From: Daphnia pulex
Taxonomy: Eukaryota > Arthropoda > Branchiopoda > Diplostraca > Daphniidae
Direction of reading: 5' to 3'
DNA length: 64,000 bases
Assembly: GCF_021134715.1 (NCBI RefSeq)
Contig: NC_060020.1
Span: forward strand, 6,944,001 to 7,008,000
Under the pieces are notes generated by a model that did not search any database, was not told the origin of the DNA, and was given only the letters and a program-made list of their open reading frames with translations. The position numbers and the translations under genes are program-made. This document shows, piece by piece, positions 1-13,139 of this stretch (within the stretch, counting starts at the first letter, position 1; every line of letters starts with the position of its first letter).

Positions 1-1117
1 TACCGATGACGTGCACGTCCCCCTTTTACTCCTGTCTGATTCATGTCTGACATTATTTCATCTGATTCATTTTGACAGGCAATTTCAATGGGATCCGTGA
101 GTGTGCGTCCGATAAAAACCAAATCCTTTGTATCCGAAAATAATGCCGACCCTTTGAAATCTTTCATCTTGAAATCATTCCATGGCTTCGTGCATCGGTC
201 GCAGAGGTGATTATGTAATTCTCTCTAATTGCCATCTCCTTCTTCTTCTTCTTCTTCTTCTTCTCCTTTGAGCGTTCTCGTAGCATCTGGAAAATCCAGT
301 CGGGGAATTTCGATGATAAAAGAAATAAAATAAAAGGGGAAAAAGGAATTGTTAAGCTATGCACCAGGAGCCGATGCCAATTACGTTCTTTAACCCCCTG
401 GAGACAAGGGAGTAGGAGGGTGTTGAGATATTTAAAAACATTCAGTCAGTCAACGGAAATTGTGTTCCGAGTTCATGTTTGAAAGGGGACGTCTATCGCC
501 CCATTGCGCTCCAGTCTGTACGCCGTAATAGGGTCATGCTGTCTCTTTTCAACAAATTTAAGATGAAGTCGATGGTGTGTAGTATAGTTATGTGCGCGGC
601 TTGTCTCGCTAGAAGACACCCATTCACGCATAGATCTTTTCTTTAATTTTAGAAACTCGAGTCCCGCCGTCCATTTTCCTCCTGAGCTATGCACAGCACA
701 TACTATTTTGGAAAAATCGGCAGGGAGGATGTGTGCCGATCAACTGATGAAGAATCCGTCCGCTAGATGTCCACGCATTGTGACTTCGTCTGCTATGTGA
801 TGCGCAGCCCAACAACGTTCCTCCCAACCAAGCCCAAGCATTTTACGACTTTTTGGGGATTTGGGAGCATAACTTCGTTCAAAGTTCTGGGGCAGACGTC
901 TTTGGAGCTCAGTCTACTCCCGCACGAGAACCATGACGTGTCGAATCTCACGCGGCTCTCGACTCGTTGACTCACGAACGTGAAAACCCTTATTATATAT
1001 ACGTGCCTTATAAAGCCGGAGGAGTTGGAATGTGTGTGGTTTTTTATGTGGTGCTCAGGTTTTCGACGTGTCCTATTATGTATTTGGAGCCCACTGACTG
1101 ACTGATGAATAAGGAAA
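1..1117. other. Upstream region of EXT1, no gene recognised
   Basis: No open frame here resembles a known protein. The stretch holds a CTT-type microsatellite (about 236-264) and the likely EXT1 promoter near its right end. Short open frames on both strands show no family motif and no convincing splice sites, so I treat them as chance. Confidence 0.5.
1009..1015 (+). promoter_or_regulatory. TATA-like box upstream of EXT1
   Basis: TATAAAG lies 109 bases before the EXT1 start codon, just after a second AT-rich stretch (about 990-1000). A start about 30 bases downstream would give a 5' UTR of roughly 75-80 bases. No strong initiator motif is at the ideal spacing, so this is a plausible but unproven core promoter. 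Confidence 0.35.
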
Positions 1118-4100
1118 ATGCAGGCTAAACAGCGCTACATTCTCCTTTTCCTTTCCTGTGCCTTCTTAGCATTATGCTATTTCGGAGGCTACAGGTTAAA
1201 AGGACTTTTCCCTGATCGGGGAAGACACTGGCCTTCACTGGATTGCTACATGGACAGTGAAGAACTGATGGAACACAGAGCGTTCTGGTCTCTTCCTCCC
1301 AAGCAGAGACAAGAAGAAGCCAAGGCTAACACCGTCAGAGAGCAGTGTCGAATGGAAACTTGTTTTGATTTCTCAAAGTGTGTCAGCGGTTTCAAAGTCT
1401 ATATTCACCCTGTGGAAGAAACAGTGGCAATGAGCTCAACTTATAGGAAAATATTGAATGTCATAACTGAATCCAGGTACTTTTTCGATGGACTCTTATC
1501 TATTTCATAATGTTCATTGAGATATTTTGTCTGTGTTTGACTTGCGCAGGTATCATACCACAGATGCTAGTCAGGCTTGCCTGTTCATTTTGGGTCTGGA
1601 CACACTGGACCGAGACAGCCTCTCATCAGACTATGTCAGAGGGATGCAGTCAAAGCTCAACAGTTTGCCTCACTGGAATGGGGGGCAAAATCATATTATA
1701 TTCAATTTCTACTCGGGCACCTGGCCCGACTACACTGAAGACCTAGGAATGGACATTGGCCGGGCCATTCTGGCCAAGGCGAGCATTTCAGTGCAGAATT
1801 ATCGGCCTTCATTCGACATATCCCTTCCGTTGGTTCACAAGGAGCATTTGGAGCGAGGCGGCGACATCCTACCCATCTACGCCGAGAACATCCCCGCCGC
1901 ATCAAAGTCCTACCTGCTGGCCTTCAAAGGCAAACGCTACGTTTACGGAATTGGTTCGGAAACTCGCAATTCGCTCTATCATCTTCACAACAGCCGAGAT
2001 GTCATCATGGTGACCACCTGTAAACACGGCAAAAGTTGGAAAGAGCTTAAAGACGAGCGTTGCGAAGAGGATAACGCCGAGTACGACAGGTATGTAGTGG
2101 TGTTTTTTTTTCTTCTCTCTTTCTCTGTGTGTGTGTGTGCGCGCGTGTGTGTTTATCTTTGATCACCCCCCTTGATCCGTTACGTCGACTCGTTGCCACT
2201 GCCCCGGGCAATGGTTTCTCTCTCTCTCAGGTCGGTTTGTATCTGGGGTCGTTTTTTTTGTTTTCGTTAATTCGTCCAGAGTCCAGACTTTTATGCAATC
2301 ACTGAGAGTGGAAAGGTAAAGGCAAAGGAAATGAATCTTTCTGTCTCGACTTGTTGACATGGCAAGAATTGACCTTTAGTCATCCGTCTATCGGTGATGC
2401 AGACATTTTATGCGTCCCATTCTCATTTCACCGCCCTCTTCACCGGTATCTCAAGTACTCTACTAGTCGTAACGTGTTCGAGAGTTGTACTTCTTATACA
2501 GAGATAGACTACGCACATGCATCTGCTGGCTTGTGTGTATCTGTGTGTGAGTAAGAGGTTTACTAGTCCGCAGACAGCCAGTCTTTCCTCAGGTTTCATA
2601 TTGATTTCTTGTTATTTTGCTTGCAACAAAAACAAGATGTTGTGTTTCCCATCCTAGCATTAGATGCAACGTAATTGGATTGGTCAGCAGCAGCAGTAGT
2701 CACTAGATACATCTGATCGAGCTAGCTGATGCTTCCGGGCAAGGAACCGGAGTTGCTTCAGCTGTGTCCTCGAAAGCGTATAAAGATATCTATAATATAT
2801 ATATATATATATCTACGCACTTAATCCTTGTCGATGCATCTAGCGAGGTCTTTTAACTATCCCTTTTTCATACTTTTTTTCATTTTCCACAAATCTTCTA
2901 TACATTTGTCGAGGTTGCTGTTGTTGTTGTTGTTCCAACCGACGACGGCGACTTATCTGGCATCGGCCAGATCTATTTAGAAATAGGGCACTGTCGCCCC
3001 GCAGTGTGTCCGAATTTCTTTACTCTCTCTTTCTGGCGGTCGATACATACTTTTCTCATCGATATGTGTTTGTGTGTGTTCATAAACCCAGAAAATATTT
3101 CAAAAGAGAGAAGAAGAAGAAAAAAAGATGGCAATTTTTGTTATTATTCTTTTTTGTGCTCCACAAAATTGAAAATACTGCGTATCCTTCTTTTTTTATT
3201 TTGCTCTCTCTCTGCCCTATTCATCCCTCTAATCCTAGAGAGCTGGATCACATAGTTGAATGCTTCTTAATACTACGGCTGCTGCTGCTGTTGCAGCAGC
3301 CTTCTCCTAGCCAGGTTTATGTTTATTTCTCCTATTTGATGATTTCCAAAGAGTGTTCCCAATCCGGCGACTGCTATAGTATGACCCTGCAGCAAGAGTA
3401 GTCTATATATTATTACTATTATAGCTGGATAAACGTTTTTTAAAGCAGCTTTTCGCGGAGGAGCCTTTTATTATTATTATTGTTATTATTATTATTTTTT
3501 AAATCTCGCTTTTATTTCCCCGTCACAATCTGTACTCGCTCTATTTTTACGTCCAGTATAAATTGTGTTATATATGTTTCTTATTTGTGGAGCAAAGAGG
3601 ATCGGAGCAAATGCGTGACAGTGTGGCGCGGTGGAGGGAGAGAAGGTTATGAGGCAACGTCACTGATTGATATACATTTATGTGTTTGCAGAGAGTGGGG
3701 AGGGTAGATGAGGAAGAAGAAAAAGACTTTCTGGTCTGTGTTTTGTTGGTGGGGAAAGAAAGTTGAGAGAAAAGAAGAAGGGGTCTTATCGCTGTCGTCT
3801 TTTCTTCTCTCCCCTTACAATTTTTTGGCTTGGAGTCAAAGCTGACACGGCAGTCCTATCCATTCTAGCTCATTTCCCCCTTTTGTGTGTATGTGTGTGT
3901 GTGTCAAGCAGCCCAGAGTTGCTTCGCTTTTTGCCTGGAGAGGTTCTTTCTTCCTCGCCGCACTTTTCACCCTCGGTCAAACCGACTACAAAAATCTAAA
4001 ATTTTCATCTTGTATTTCTCCATGTAACGAGACCGACCGACCCCCAAAATGGGACATTGGCCCCTTCTTACCACCGACACACAACCAACTTGAAACTTGT

Positions 4101-7100
4101 GGAGACAGTCGAGCGAGTGGATCGAATCCACTCGATAACCGAGACTTCCAAAGGGCCCCAAAACGTCCTACTTGATGCCAGTCAGGATTCATTCGAATCG
4201 AGAGTCTCGCAGAGCCGAGCACTTTCTCCCCTGGACACTCTCGAGCGGGTCCGTAATGAAAGAACAAACGACGTCGATCGACCGAGCCCGATGTCATTTT
4301 AACCGTGTTATATGCAGTGCCGTTTGTGCGGTAGTAGGTCGGCAGTCAGTTGAATGTATACAGAGTAGACGTGTACGTGACAAATGGAGCGCGTGCCCTT
4401 TGAATCGGTCCCGTTAAAGAGCTATCCGGTGTTGGAAAGTGGGAGCCAACTATCGATCAAAGTTTAGAAATCTGTTGTCTAAAAGTTCTCTCTCTCTCTG
4501 AAGGCAAGCACAGAGGGAGAAAATGAAAAGAAAAAAAGAAAAGAGAAAAAAATAAGCTACTGCCAGACAGGTGACGTCAATTCTTTTGGAGCGCACTGGA
4601 ATTTTCAAATCAATAACATGCCAAGTTTAGCCGACTGGGTACCGAATTTTTTCCCTTTTTTTATTTTTAAGGCCATCTTTTCTGCTTTTGTGATAATTCA
4701 TCAAAAATTCCTACATGACGGCCAACACATACTATAGTAGAAGTATCATCCCCTCCCACTTCAATCCGATTACCGTACCACTCCGTAAAAAGGGAAATTT
4801 TGTTTTTTTCGGTAGAAAATTATTTCTCATTTTTTCCAGCTCCAAGTATATTCCTTTATATGAGCCTGTATATGGCTGTGACACGATTGTAAGCCGTCTC
4901 TTTATCCTTGTACGCTATATTTTTCGAGCTTATGAATCGAAAAAAAAGGGAAAAGGTGGACCACACCCACCCGATCCCTTATCTCACGCCTTTCTCTCTC
5001 TCTCTCTCTCTCCCCTTTTTCCTCGTTCGTCTTTCATTCTCCCGAATATTCGAATGGACAAGGCGCCATGTTCGGGGACAGCCAACGGCGCAATTTATGA
5101 AGTCGAATTGGAATATGGCCCGTGAGATGTTTATGGTTTCAATTCCCCTTTGGCCATGGGGTAAAAGATCATCTTGGTCACGTCAAGTACGTACAAGACT
5201 CTGAAAGGGGAGAAAAAGATGATGAATGCAACTTTTACTAGTTTTTCCTTCTTGCTCCCGTCGCTCCTTCAAATTATTGCCCCAAACACCCACGACACAA
5301 AGTCTTGTGTCTGCGTGCGTGTGTGACATTCATTTCGTCTGGGTAATAAGGGAGGTTTAACTCGGCGTGTGGAATTCGACTGGGATCTTATTGCCGTAAT
5401 TCATTAAGGGACTCGTCTCCACCGACATGAAGAGACTCTGGAGAATTAATTTTGACCTTAGACGACGACACCCGCATGGCGACAAGTGTAATACAATCGA
5501 CTTTTGAATGTTTTATCTAGTGTTAAGTACAGTTTGGCGGACGTATTTGAATAAGATATGTTGTATACGACGACAGGGAACCTATTTCTTTCTTTTTTGG
5601 CGCACTCTCTCTTTGCTTCTTCTTCTTTTATTTCTTGTGTTTCTGTCTGTTTAGTGATGAATTTCTTGCCTTTGATCTGTTCCGACGTACATCTCTCGCC
5701 CTGGCTCGACGAGATTGAGTTACCCAATCGCCGCATATGTGATGTGCATTTCAGACTCACTCTCGCTCTCTCATTCTCTTTTTCTCTCCAGCCGGCCGGA
5801 AGGAGAAGCATGCAAGCAGAAATGAGAGAAGAAGAAGGAAAAGTTTTTCTTTTTTTTTTCTTTCTTTCCTTCTCTCTCATCCGGGCCTAGTTTTTCTCTT
5901 CTTATTTTCTCCCCATCTCCATCTTTGCAGACACGCACAGAAAAATCTCTGGTCTCTTCCTTCTTGCCCTTCTATTTACTGGGATGATGAAAGAGTCTGG
6001 ATCAGAAGTGGACGGGTTTATGGTGCATCTATCCCGGGGTTTGTAAATGAGGCAGAGATCCGTCAACCCCCACCAAATGATGAGGTCGAAAAGGAAAAGG
6101 TTTTTATTTCTATTTTTTGTTTCGAGGAAGAAGAGACAAGACACAGGGAGCGCTTGTCAAACAGAAAGTCAGCCGTAAAGGTCAACAAAAGAACCTCGAG
6201 GAATCAAACAAAAGGAGAAAAATGAAAATCAGTTGGAAGGAAGCAAAGGCCAAGAGTAGGAGTCAGTTCATTTGGTATTCAATTCATTTCTTCAATCGAG
6301 TTCGAACGCCCCCCTTCTTCTTCTTCTCTCCTGTTCGTTCTTCCATTCAGCTGATTGATTGTCACGGGGCCTTTTTTTTCTTTTCTTTTTTACTTTGAAT
6401 CATAACACGATTTGCATACCGCTCGTAGGAGGTCAATGCGGATGAGACGGAGAGGAGAACTGATATGTAGAATAACTTGATATCTTGTCTCGTGTGTCAG
6501 CTGATACGGAAATAATACTGAGATAGTGTACGGAAATGGCTGGGCCCGCCGTCGCTGCCTGCCGCCGGTAACTTCATCACCATTGGCCAGCGATGAGGAA
6601 TTTCTTTGGCTTGTTTGATAGCTCTGCACCGCGCGATAAGTCTCGTCTACTGATATATTTAGACATCTGGTCATAGACTGGGGGTAGGACCGGAGGAAGA
6701 CCGAGTCTGCTATGACACACACATTAGCCGGTTATGGTATCTCACTTTTTTTTCCTATCTTTTTTTTTTTTTTTTGTATTTTTCATCCGCTGCGCATCTC
6801 TTTGTGAGTGTTACTCCTCTGCAGAGCGAGGTGATGGATTACATCGAGATTTCCTGGGTCCTGGCCACCAGGTTTTCTTTTTCTGTTCTGCGTCCAAACC
6901 GATGCTCTACTCGATGCCATACAGCACCACCAGCTGGTCGATGATGATGATGATGGGCTCTCGTGTCAGTAGTAGCTCCGGTGTCATTATCACGCATATG
7001 CATATGCAAAGGGAAATCATCGTCAGAGTTTCCGTTGAAAAGCCAAAAGTACTTTTTATTTTATTTTTCCCTTTTTTGGGTCCGTTTGTTTGTAATTACG

Positions 7101-10100
7101 TCGTTTTCTTCATCATCATCATCACTCTTCGGGTCTTTGTAATGTACTCATTTTTTTTTAACAACAACAAAATAGAATTGCAGAGTTTTTTATTTTCATT
7201 TTATCATTCAAGATGAAAGAGAAATGGAAGTCGAGTGGCAGAAGGAGAGAGCCCGTTGAGACGAACGGCAACATCGTTTTTAGTAGCGCGACAAATATTT
7301 TAATAATGGTAGTAGTGTGACTTAATGAAGGAGTGTTTTCTCGTCGTGACGTCGTCCTTCTTCTTTGTCAGTGGGGCAACAAAAGGAATAGGAGGGGGGC
7401 CGTCGCGGCAACATTTGTGTTGGCTCAGGACTCATCAAGGAAATTGGGCAGAATAATTCACAAATATGTACATACATTCACCGTCTCGTCTTTCCACTCT
7501 TTCCGGGCGCCTTTTCTGGACACACTTGAACTATATGGACCCGGACAGCTGGGTGGGTCGCGCTTGTTACTTCTCTCGTTTTTCTCTCTCTCACTCTTTT
7601 ATATACTTGTAAGTAGTAGGTTACTTTTTCGAGTAGGAGGACTACTACCACTACTACTTTGCTCCCTTGTTTCGTAATCGACCGATACAAAAACAAGAGA
7701 CCAAAGGACTTTCCTGGAAACTTTTTTTTCCCCTTTTGGAGTCGGTGAGCCGTGTCCTCTTTCCCTGTTGAAAGTTTCCCCTCTTTTAAAAATAAGTTAA
7801 AGATGAATGACTTTTTCGGTCCTGTTACGTATAGCCCGTGACGTGTGTGTGTTGACCATCCGTCTTCCACTTATTGGTTTGGGGCGACTTTTTTCTCTCT
7901 CTCTCTGTCTCGTCAAATAATAAAAAAAAGTTTGAACAACTGAAAAATTGAACTGAGAAGTTTTTCCGTCTCCTCACTAAGCCTCCCACGCCAAAAGGTC
8001 CTCCTTTCCCCCCTCCCTCCATCCGCTATTGACTGTGTATAGAATTCTTAGAGTCTATATATATACTTTTTAAAAAACATAATAATACGGTGACGCGAGC
8101 TGACTGGCGAGGGTCTCTGCAATATACGTCCACATATTCTATTGTTTACCTTGATCGCCGCTAGAAAAAAGGAGGAAACGAAAAAGCCAGGGATTTATTA
8201 TTGGGCTGGTAGGAGGAGGAGAGAAGGAGAGAAAGCAATCTGAACTGTTTGGTAGATACGAGGGAAGGAATCCGCTTTGATGATGCCGTGCCGTTCGTTT
8301 CACATTCGTGTCAATATTATCTTAGAGAGAGAGAGAAGGAGATGGAGACGACGACGACGACGAGGAACCGGAGTTGCTAAAGAAAACCCCCCTCGTTGCC
8401 TGGCAACATCCTTTGGGCTGTGTGACTTGACTGACTTGGAGGCCTCACATCTCTGCTGCTCCAACTCGGCTCACACAGACACACAAACAAGGAGAGCAAA
8501 AGGAAGAAGAAGAAAAAGTAGTAGGGACTGGATGGCGTGTGCTCCACTTGCTCCAGGGTGTTCGCATACGGTGCGCTACCCAATATTAATCGTATCATTT
8601 CCAGTAGAGTTCACTACGGTGGGCGCGTTGGATCGAAAGGGGTTTCTCTCTCTTTTCTTTTTATCCTTTGAATCATCGCGAGGATTTTCATGCGTCATCG
8701 TGCGTCCAAGAGATTCTCAGTCGAGTTTCACTGACACGGAATGATCCAGGCCGTCAATAAAAATGCACAAGCTCTCCTTTTTTCTTTTTTCTTCCTTATT
8801 TTTATTTATTTATTTATTTATTTTAGCGTTTTTCAGCGTCTCGTCCCTCTCTTTATGTAGATGTACAATATATTCAATAGATCTGGGCCGTCTTCGAGAT
8901 TGCAGTGCGCCCGGCCACGCCGTTTCTTTGCCCTCCTTCTTTTCGCTCGATTCCCGTATCAATCGCCGGGATCGGAATGGATGCGATGCGATGCTTGTCG
9001 AGTGTTGCGTCGCGAGTGAGGGGGCAGAAAAGTGGAGAAAGAGAGAGAGAGAGGATCTCTTGATACTTTGATCACCTCACGGCGGCAGAGGAGAGATTGA
9101 GCAAGGAAACTTTTCCTCTTCATCCTACACACACACACACACACAGTTGCACAGCACAAAAGAAACGTGCCGAAATGTTCGTTCGGTATGTTTCTGCCTG
9201 TCTGTCGAGAGGAATTTTAAAAGGTATCAAAAGAAAGAACGGATTTGATTTTTGGAGCGGTAGGTTTTATGAGATCGAAATAAATAAGGGAAATCAAAAC
9301 GAATCGCTAACATTTCAATCGCTTTGAGGTTGGAAAAAGAGTGTGTGTGTGTGTCATTTCCGCCCGCTCTCGTGATCGTTCCGCCGCTTTTGCCGCAACC
9401 CAGCAAAACCCTCCTTTCCACCTTCCCAGCTGTAAAGGAAAAGAGATTGGAAGCAAAAAGGATGGAGCCCATTTTCTAGATATGCGAGGATCACGAGATG
9501 ACCCGCATGTCATTTGCCGCTTGAAGTCTCTCCATTTTCTTCTTCCGCTTGGATTCTTTCAAAAACTTTTTATTTATTTATTTATTTATTTTCTTCTTTT
9601 TTTTCTAATCTCACGATTGCGTCGCCCGTGTCTACAACTTGATTTGGAGAGAAACTGGCAGATTTTTGCTTATTTTGACAGCAACACTTATTGATATTTA
9701 TTTTTGTTTTTCTCCCTTCGCAGATACGACTATGAAATCTTATTGCACAACTCGACGTTTTGCTTGGTGCCACGCGGACGACGGCTCGGCTCTTTCCGTT
9801 TCATCGAAGTCCTTCAAGTAAGCCTGCCCAACTTTATTGTGTTTAAACAAGAGACAAACTACTCTCCAACTAAACACACATATAGAAGCCCCCTAAAAAC
9901 ACATACTCTTTCTTGTACTCTTTTTCTTCTTGTTTTCAAACTCAAACAGAAAAACCTTTTCTTCTTTTTTCTTATTTTATTTTTCGTTCTCGTTTTTTAT
10001 CTAAATAGGCCGGCTGTATTCCCGTCCTACTCTCAAACAACTGGGTGATACCCTTCTCCGAGATCATTGACTGGAAAACGTCTGCCATTTGGGCGGATGA

Positions 10101-13074
10101 ACGGCTTCTCCTCCAGGTTATTCTTTATATCGATTTTTGCTTTTGTTATAATAGACTTAGAAAGAGATCCTCTCGCTTACCAAATAATAGAACAATGCTG
10201 TTATCTACTACGCCAAATGATGCTTTGTGTTCTCTCTTTCTGTGTGTGTGTGAGCCGTGTCTTGCTCCCAGCCTACGGGGGCTTCCCAATTATCTGGGCA
10301 CTTGTGCCGTGTGCGTGCGTCTCTTCTTTTCTGTGCCGGTGTCTGTGTGTTGCGTTTAAGTGCCGGCTGTCAGTCAAGTCCAGTCACTCTCACTCGCTGC
10401 CTTTTGAGAGTAGCTCGAGTTAAAGCTGCGACCGAAACCTCCCTCTCTAAATCACTTTTTGTTTTTCCTTTTGATAAAAATCCCCGGAAAAAAATATGAA
10501 GAAAAGATCTTGTGTAAACTCGACTCTTTCATCGATCACGGGCGAAACACAACGCACGGGGAGTGTAGATGGGGAGTCTGGAAACGAAGTTTACTCGCGC
10601 CGCACCGTAATGCTGTTGTTTACAATGCATTTAACTTTGAAAATCGGAATAGGAATTGTTTCGAAATGTAGCGTGAAAATGGGCGTTTACAAGGGAGAAA
10701 CAACTTTTTTCTTTGAATAAGGGAGAGAACGGTCGGGAAGAGAGTGGCGCATTGTTAAACAGCCGAGTGGGCTGGGGGGGTTGGCGGCCGAGTGGGAATT
10801 GTATTTAAGCTGCACTTTGAACAAAGAACCGAAAACGTTTCTATTGATCCTGAATGCAGCGACGGGTGCATCGGCCGTAATGGCGAAAATCTCTGAAGCA
10901 GCCCATTTTCGATAGTAGTCGCCGCCGTCGTCGTCTCCACCTCGTTTTAAATATACATGCATAATATATTGCAGTAGCGACACACACACACACACACCCA
11001 CCCTAGTGTAGTTCATTTCATAGCGCCCGCCACTAGTATACTTGTAATAATAATAACGGCTGACGTTGTGCGGTCCGTCTGTTTGTTTTTGTGGTCCCAG
11101 GTGCCGGATATTGTCAGATCCATCGAAGCCGAACGAGTGATGGCCTTGCGGCAACAATCTCAACTTCTCTGGCATATGTACTTCTCTTCCATCGACCGGA
11201 TTATCTTCACCACCCTCGAGGTAGCGTAGTGCTTTTGCATTAGACACGCCCTTCTAACCTCGACCCCTGTTGACTGCACGCGTAACGACCAGTCGGGCAG
11301 TTCAGACGAGCGCATTTTCATGGTCCATTTCCTATTCATCATTTGACTTTTGGGTCGTATTTTATTTTTATTTTGCAGATTGTCAGGCAGAGAATACAGC
11401 AGCATTTATGGAGGGACGGCCGAGTGTGGAATAGCTTTCCGGGCGGATTGGTAACGCTGCCGGATTACACAGACACGCCGTCTCGTTTGCCTTGGAACCA
11501 GCAGTCGTCGTCTTCGTCGGCGGCGGCCAGTGCGGCCTTGGCCACCGGCGGCGGCCAAAAGGACAAGAATGCCAGCCAATTTACAGCCGTCATTTATTCC
11601 CAGTACCAGACGGGAAGCCCCTTGGTCCCGGCCACTTCAAGTGGCCCTCTACTACACCTACTCCGAGTCGTTTCCAGGAGCCAGCATGTGGCCCGGGTAA
11701 GGATGGATTTCGAAAAATGAAGCGAAAAACGTCAACAAACCATTAAAGAGAATAACTGGGAAACTGCTTTAATAACTGATGGTTTTCCTTTTGCTTTGTT
11801 GTTTGTTTTTTCTTTTCTTTTTTCCTCTCTCCCGTTTTTGACGCCATCTTAATGACTTGCCTATTTAAGATTGTGGTCGTATGGGCGAGCGATGCTCCGA
11901 AACCTCCCCCGGCTCGTTGGCCGTCCTTAACGCGAGGGATCCCGCTCCACATCGTAGTACCGCAGCAGAAGCAGAATATCGGCGAACGTTTCCGGTACGG
12001 ACTCTTCTTCTCTTTCCCTTTATTGTCGTTTCCTCGTTTCCTTCTTTTTATCAATTTTTAATTTGAAAAATAATAGCAAACAAAGTTCTAATCCTTTGGA
12101 TATTTTCTGGATGGTTTATAACAGGCCTCTGGATCTGATCGAAACAGACGCCGTCTTCTCGCTGGATGAGGACGCGACGCTGACGACGGATGAAATCGAT
12201 TTCGCATTTCATGTTTGGCGTCACTTTCCAGAGCGGATCGTCGGCTTTCCCGCCCGAACTCACTACTGGGACGATACCAAAGTCAGTTGAGTTTTCACTG
12301 TCGAATCCTCCCTCGCTTCAATTTTCTTTTTCCTTCTCTCCCCCCCTTAGTTTCTGATTTTTAAATCGATTCGATTCCAACCCAATATCCCGTCGCCTAG
12401 TGTGCTGCTCCTACCGTTATCGGATGCATTTGACCGTGTTTTTTCTTTTTCTTTCTTTGCTTGCTGAGACTAGGCTCAGTGGGGATACACGTCCAAGTGG
12501 ACCAACGAGTATTCGATGGTGCTGACTGGAGCGGCCATTTATCATCGCTATTATCACACGCTCTACACTGATTGGCTGAGTCCGTTGTTGCACAAAACGG
12601 TCGATCAGTCGCGCAACTGCGAGGACATTCTCATCAATTTCCTCGTGAGTCACGTGACCCGTCAACCGCCCATAAAGGTGTCGCAGAGGAAGCAGTACAA
12701 GAACAGCAACTTATCCGCCGTCGCCAGGTCTGTCTTGCATTCACTTAACAATTGGTTTTTCTCGTTGCCGGTGCATTGGGGTCGCGCTTTATTTGCCTTG
12801 GGAACCCATGTAGTTGTAGTTGTAGTTGTAGACGCACCACGCACACCCGAACAAAGGCATATTTTTTTATTGGATTTTCACTGGTTACAGCAGATCGCCG
12901 TGGAACGATCCAGATCACTTTCTCCAGCGCCAGACGTGCCTCAACACTTTTGTGGCTCTTTTCGGCTACATGCCGCTCATCCGTTCCGCCGTTCGTTTTG
13001 ACCCCGTCTTATTCAAGGACCCCGTCTCCAACTTGCGCAAGAAATACCGTCAAATGGAATCGGTTCACAACTAG
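1118..13074 (+). CDS. Exostosin-1, heparan sulfate co-polymerase (tout-velu orthologue), 10 exons
   Basis: Golgi type II membrane glycosyltransferase that, paired with EXT2, adds alternating GlcA and GlcNAc to heparan sulfate. Exons: 1118-1476, 1550-2089, 9724-9817, 10009-10116, 11101-11220, 11379-11696, 11870-11994, 12125-12281, 12474-12727, 12894-13074. All phases join, giving 751 residues against 746 in human EXT1. Seen: start [11 protein letters not shown] with a hydrophobic anchor at about residues 7-25; the CRMETCFDF region; the exostosin domain with [16 protein letters not shown] and [14 protein letters not shown]; then the C-terminal GT64 domain with SLDED (568-571, the DXD-type metal site), WGYTSKWTN and NCEDILMNF-like NCEDILINF; and end [12 protein letters not shown] Ser/Ala-rich insert near 11508-11545 is specific to this copy. 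The start matches the family exactly. Intron 2 is 7.6 kb while the others are mostly 70-1000 bases. Confidence 0.96.
2090..9723 (+). other. EXT1 intron 2 (7.6 kb), low complexity, no internal gene seen
   Basis: The intron joins exon 2 (ending at GAC AG) to exon 3 (A TAC GAC). It is rich in T/C runs and simple repeats: a TG/CG tract (about 2127-2152), TA repeats (about 2791-2811), CT tracts (about 4995-5013) and TTTA repeats (8797-8822). Intron 3 and intron 4 carry similar tracts. Many open frames on both strands are long only because of these tracts, and none shows a domain. Large early introns in matrix or signalling genes often hold enhancers; I see no specific element I can name, apart from a CRE-like TGACGTCA at about 4572. 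Confidence 0.75.
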
Positions 13075-13133
13075 AAAAACAATGCAATCACTTCCGTATT
13101 TTCCCGACTGCCGTTGCTGTTTTTATAAGAAAA

Positions 13134-13139
13134 AATAAA
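13134..13139 (+). terminator. EXT1 poly(A) signal
   Basis: AATAAA starts 60 bases after the EXT1 stop codon (13072-13074), implying a very short 3' UTR. Further AT-rich sequence follows, and alternative sites downstream cannot be excluded. Confidence 0.6.

Noticed and set aside
2791-2811. TA, TTTA, CT and CA tracts as a possible CRISPR array or satellite
   Set aside because: They are plain microsatellites without spaced repeats, and the genome is clearly eukaryotic.
2090-9723. Many open frames of 60-190 codons on both strands in the EXT1 large intron
   Set aside because: They run through C/T-rich and simple-repeat DNA, have no domains, no codon pattern and no splice partners.
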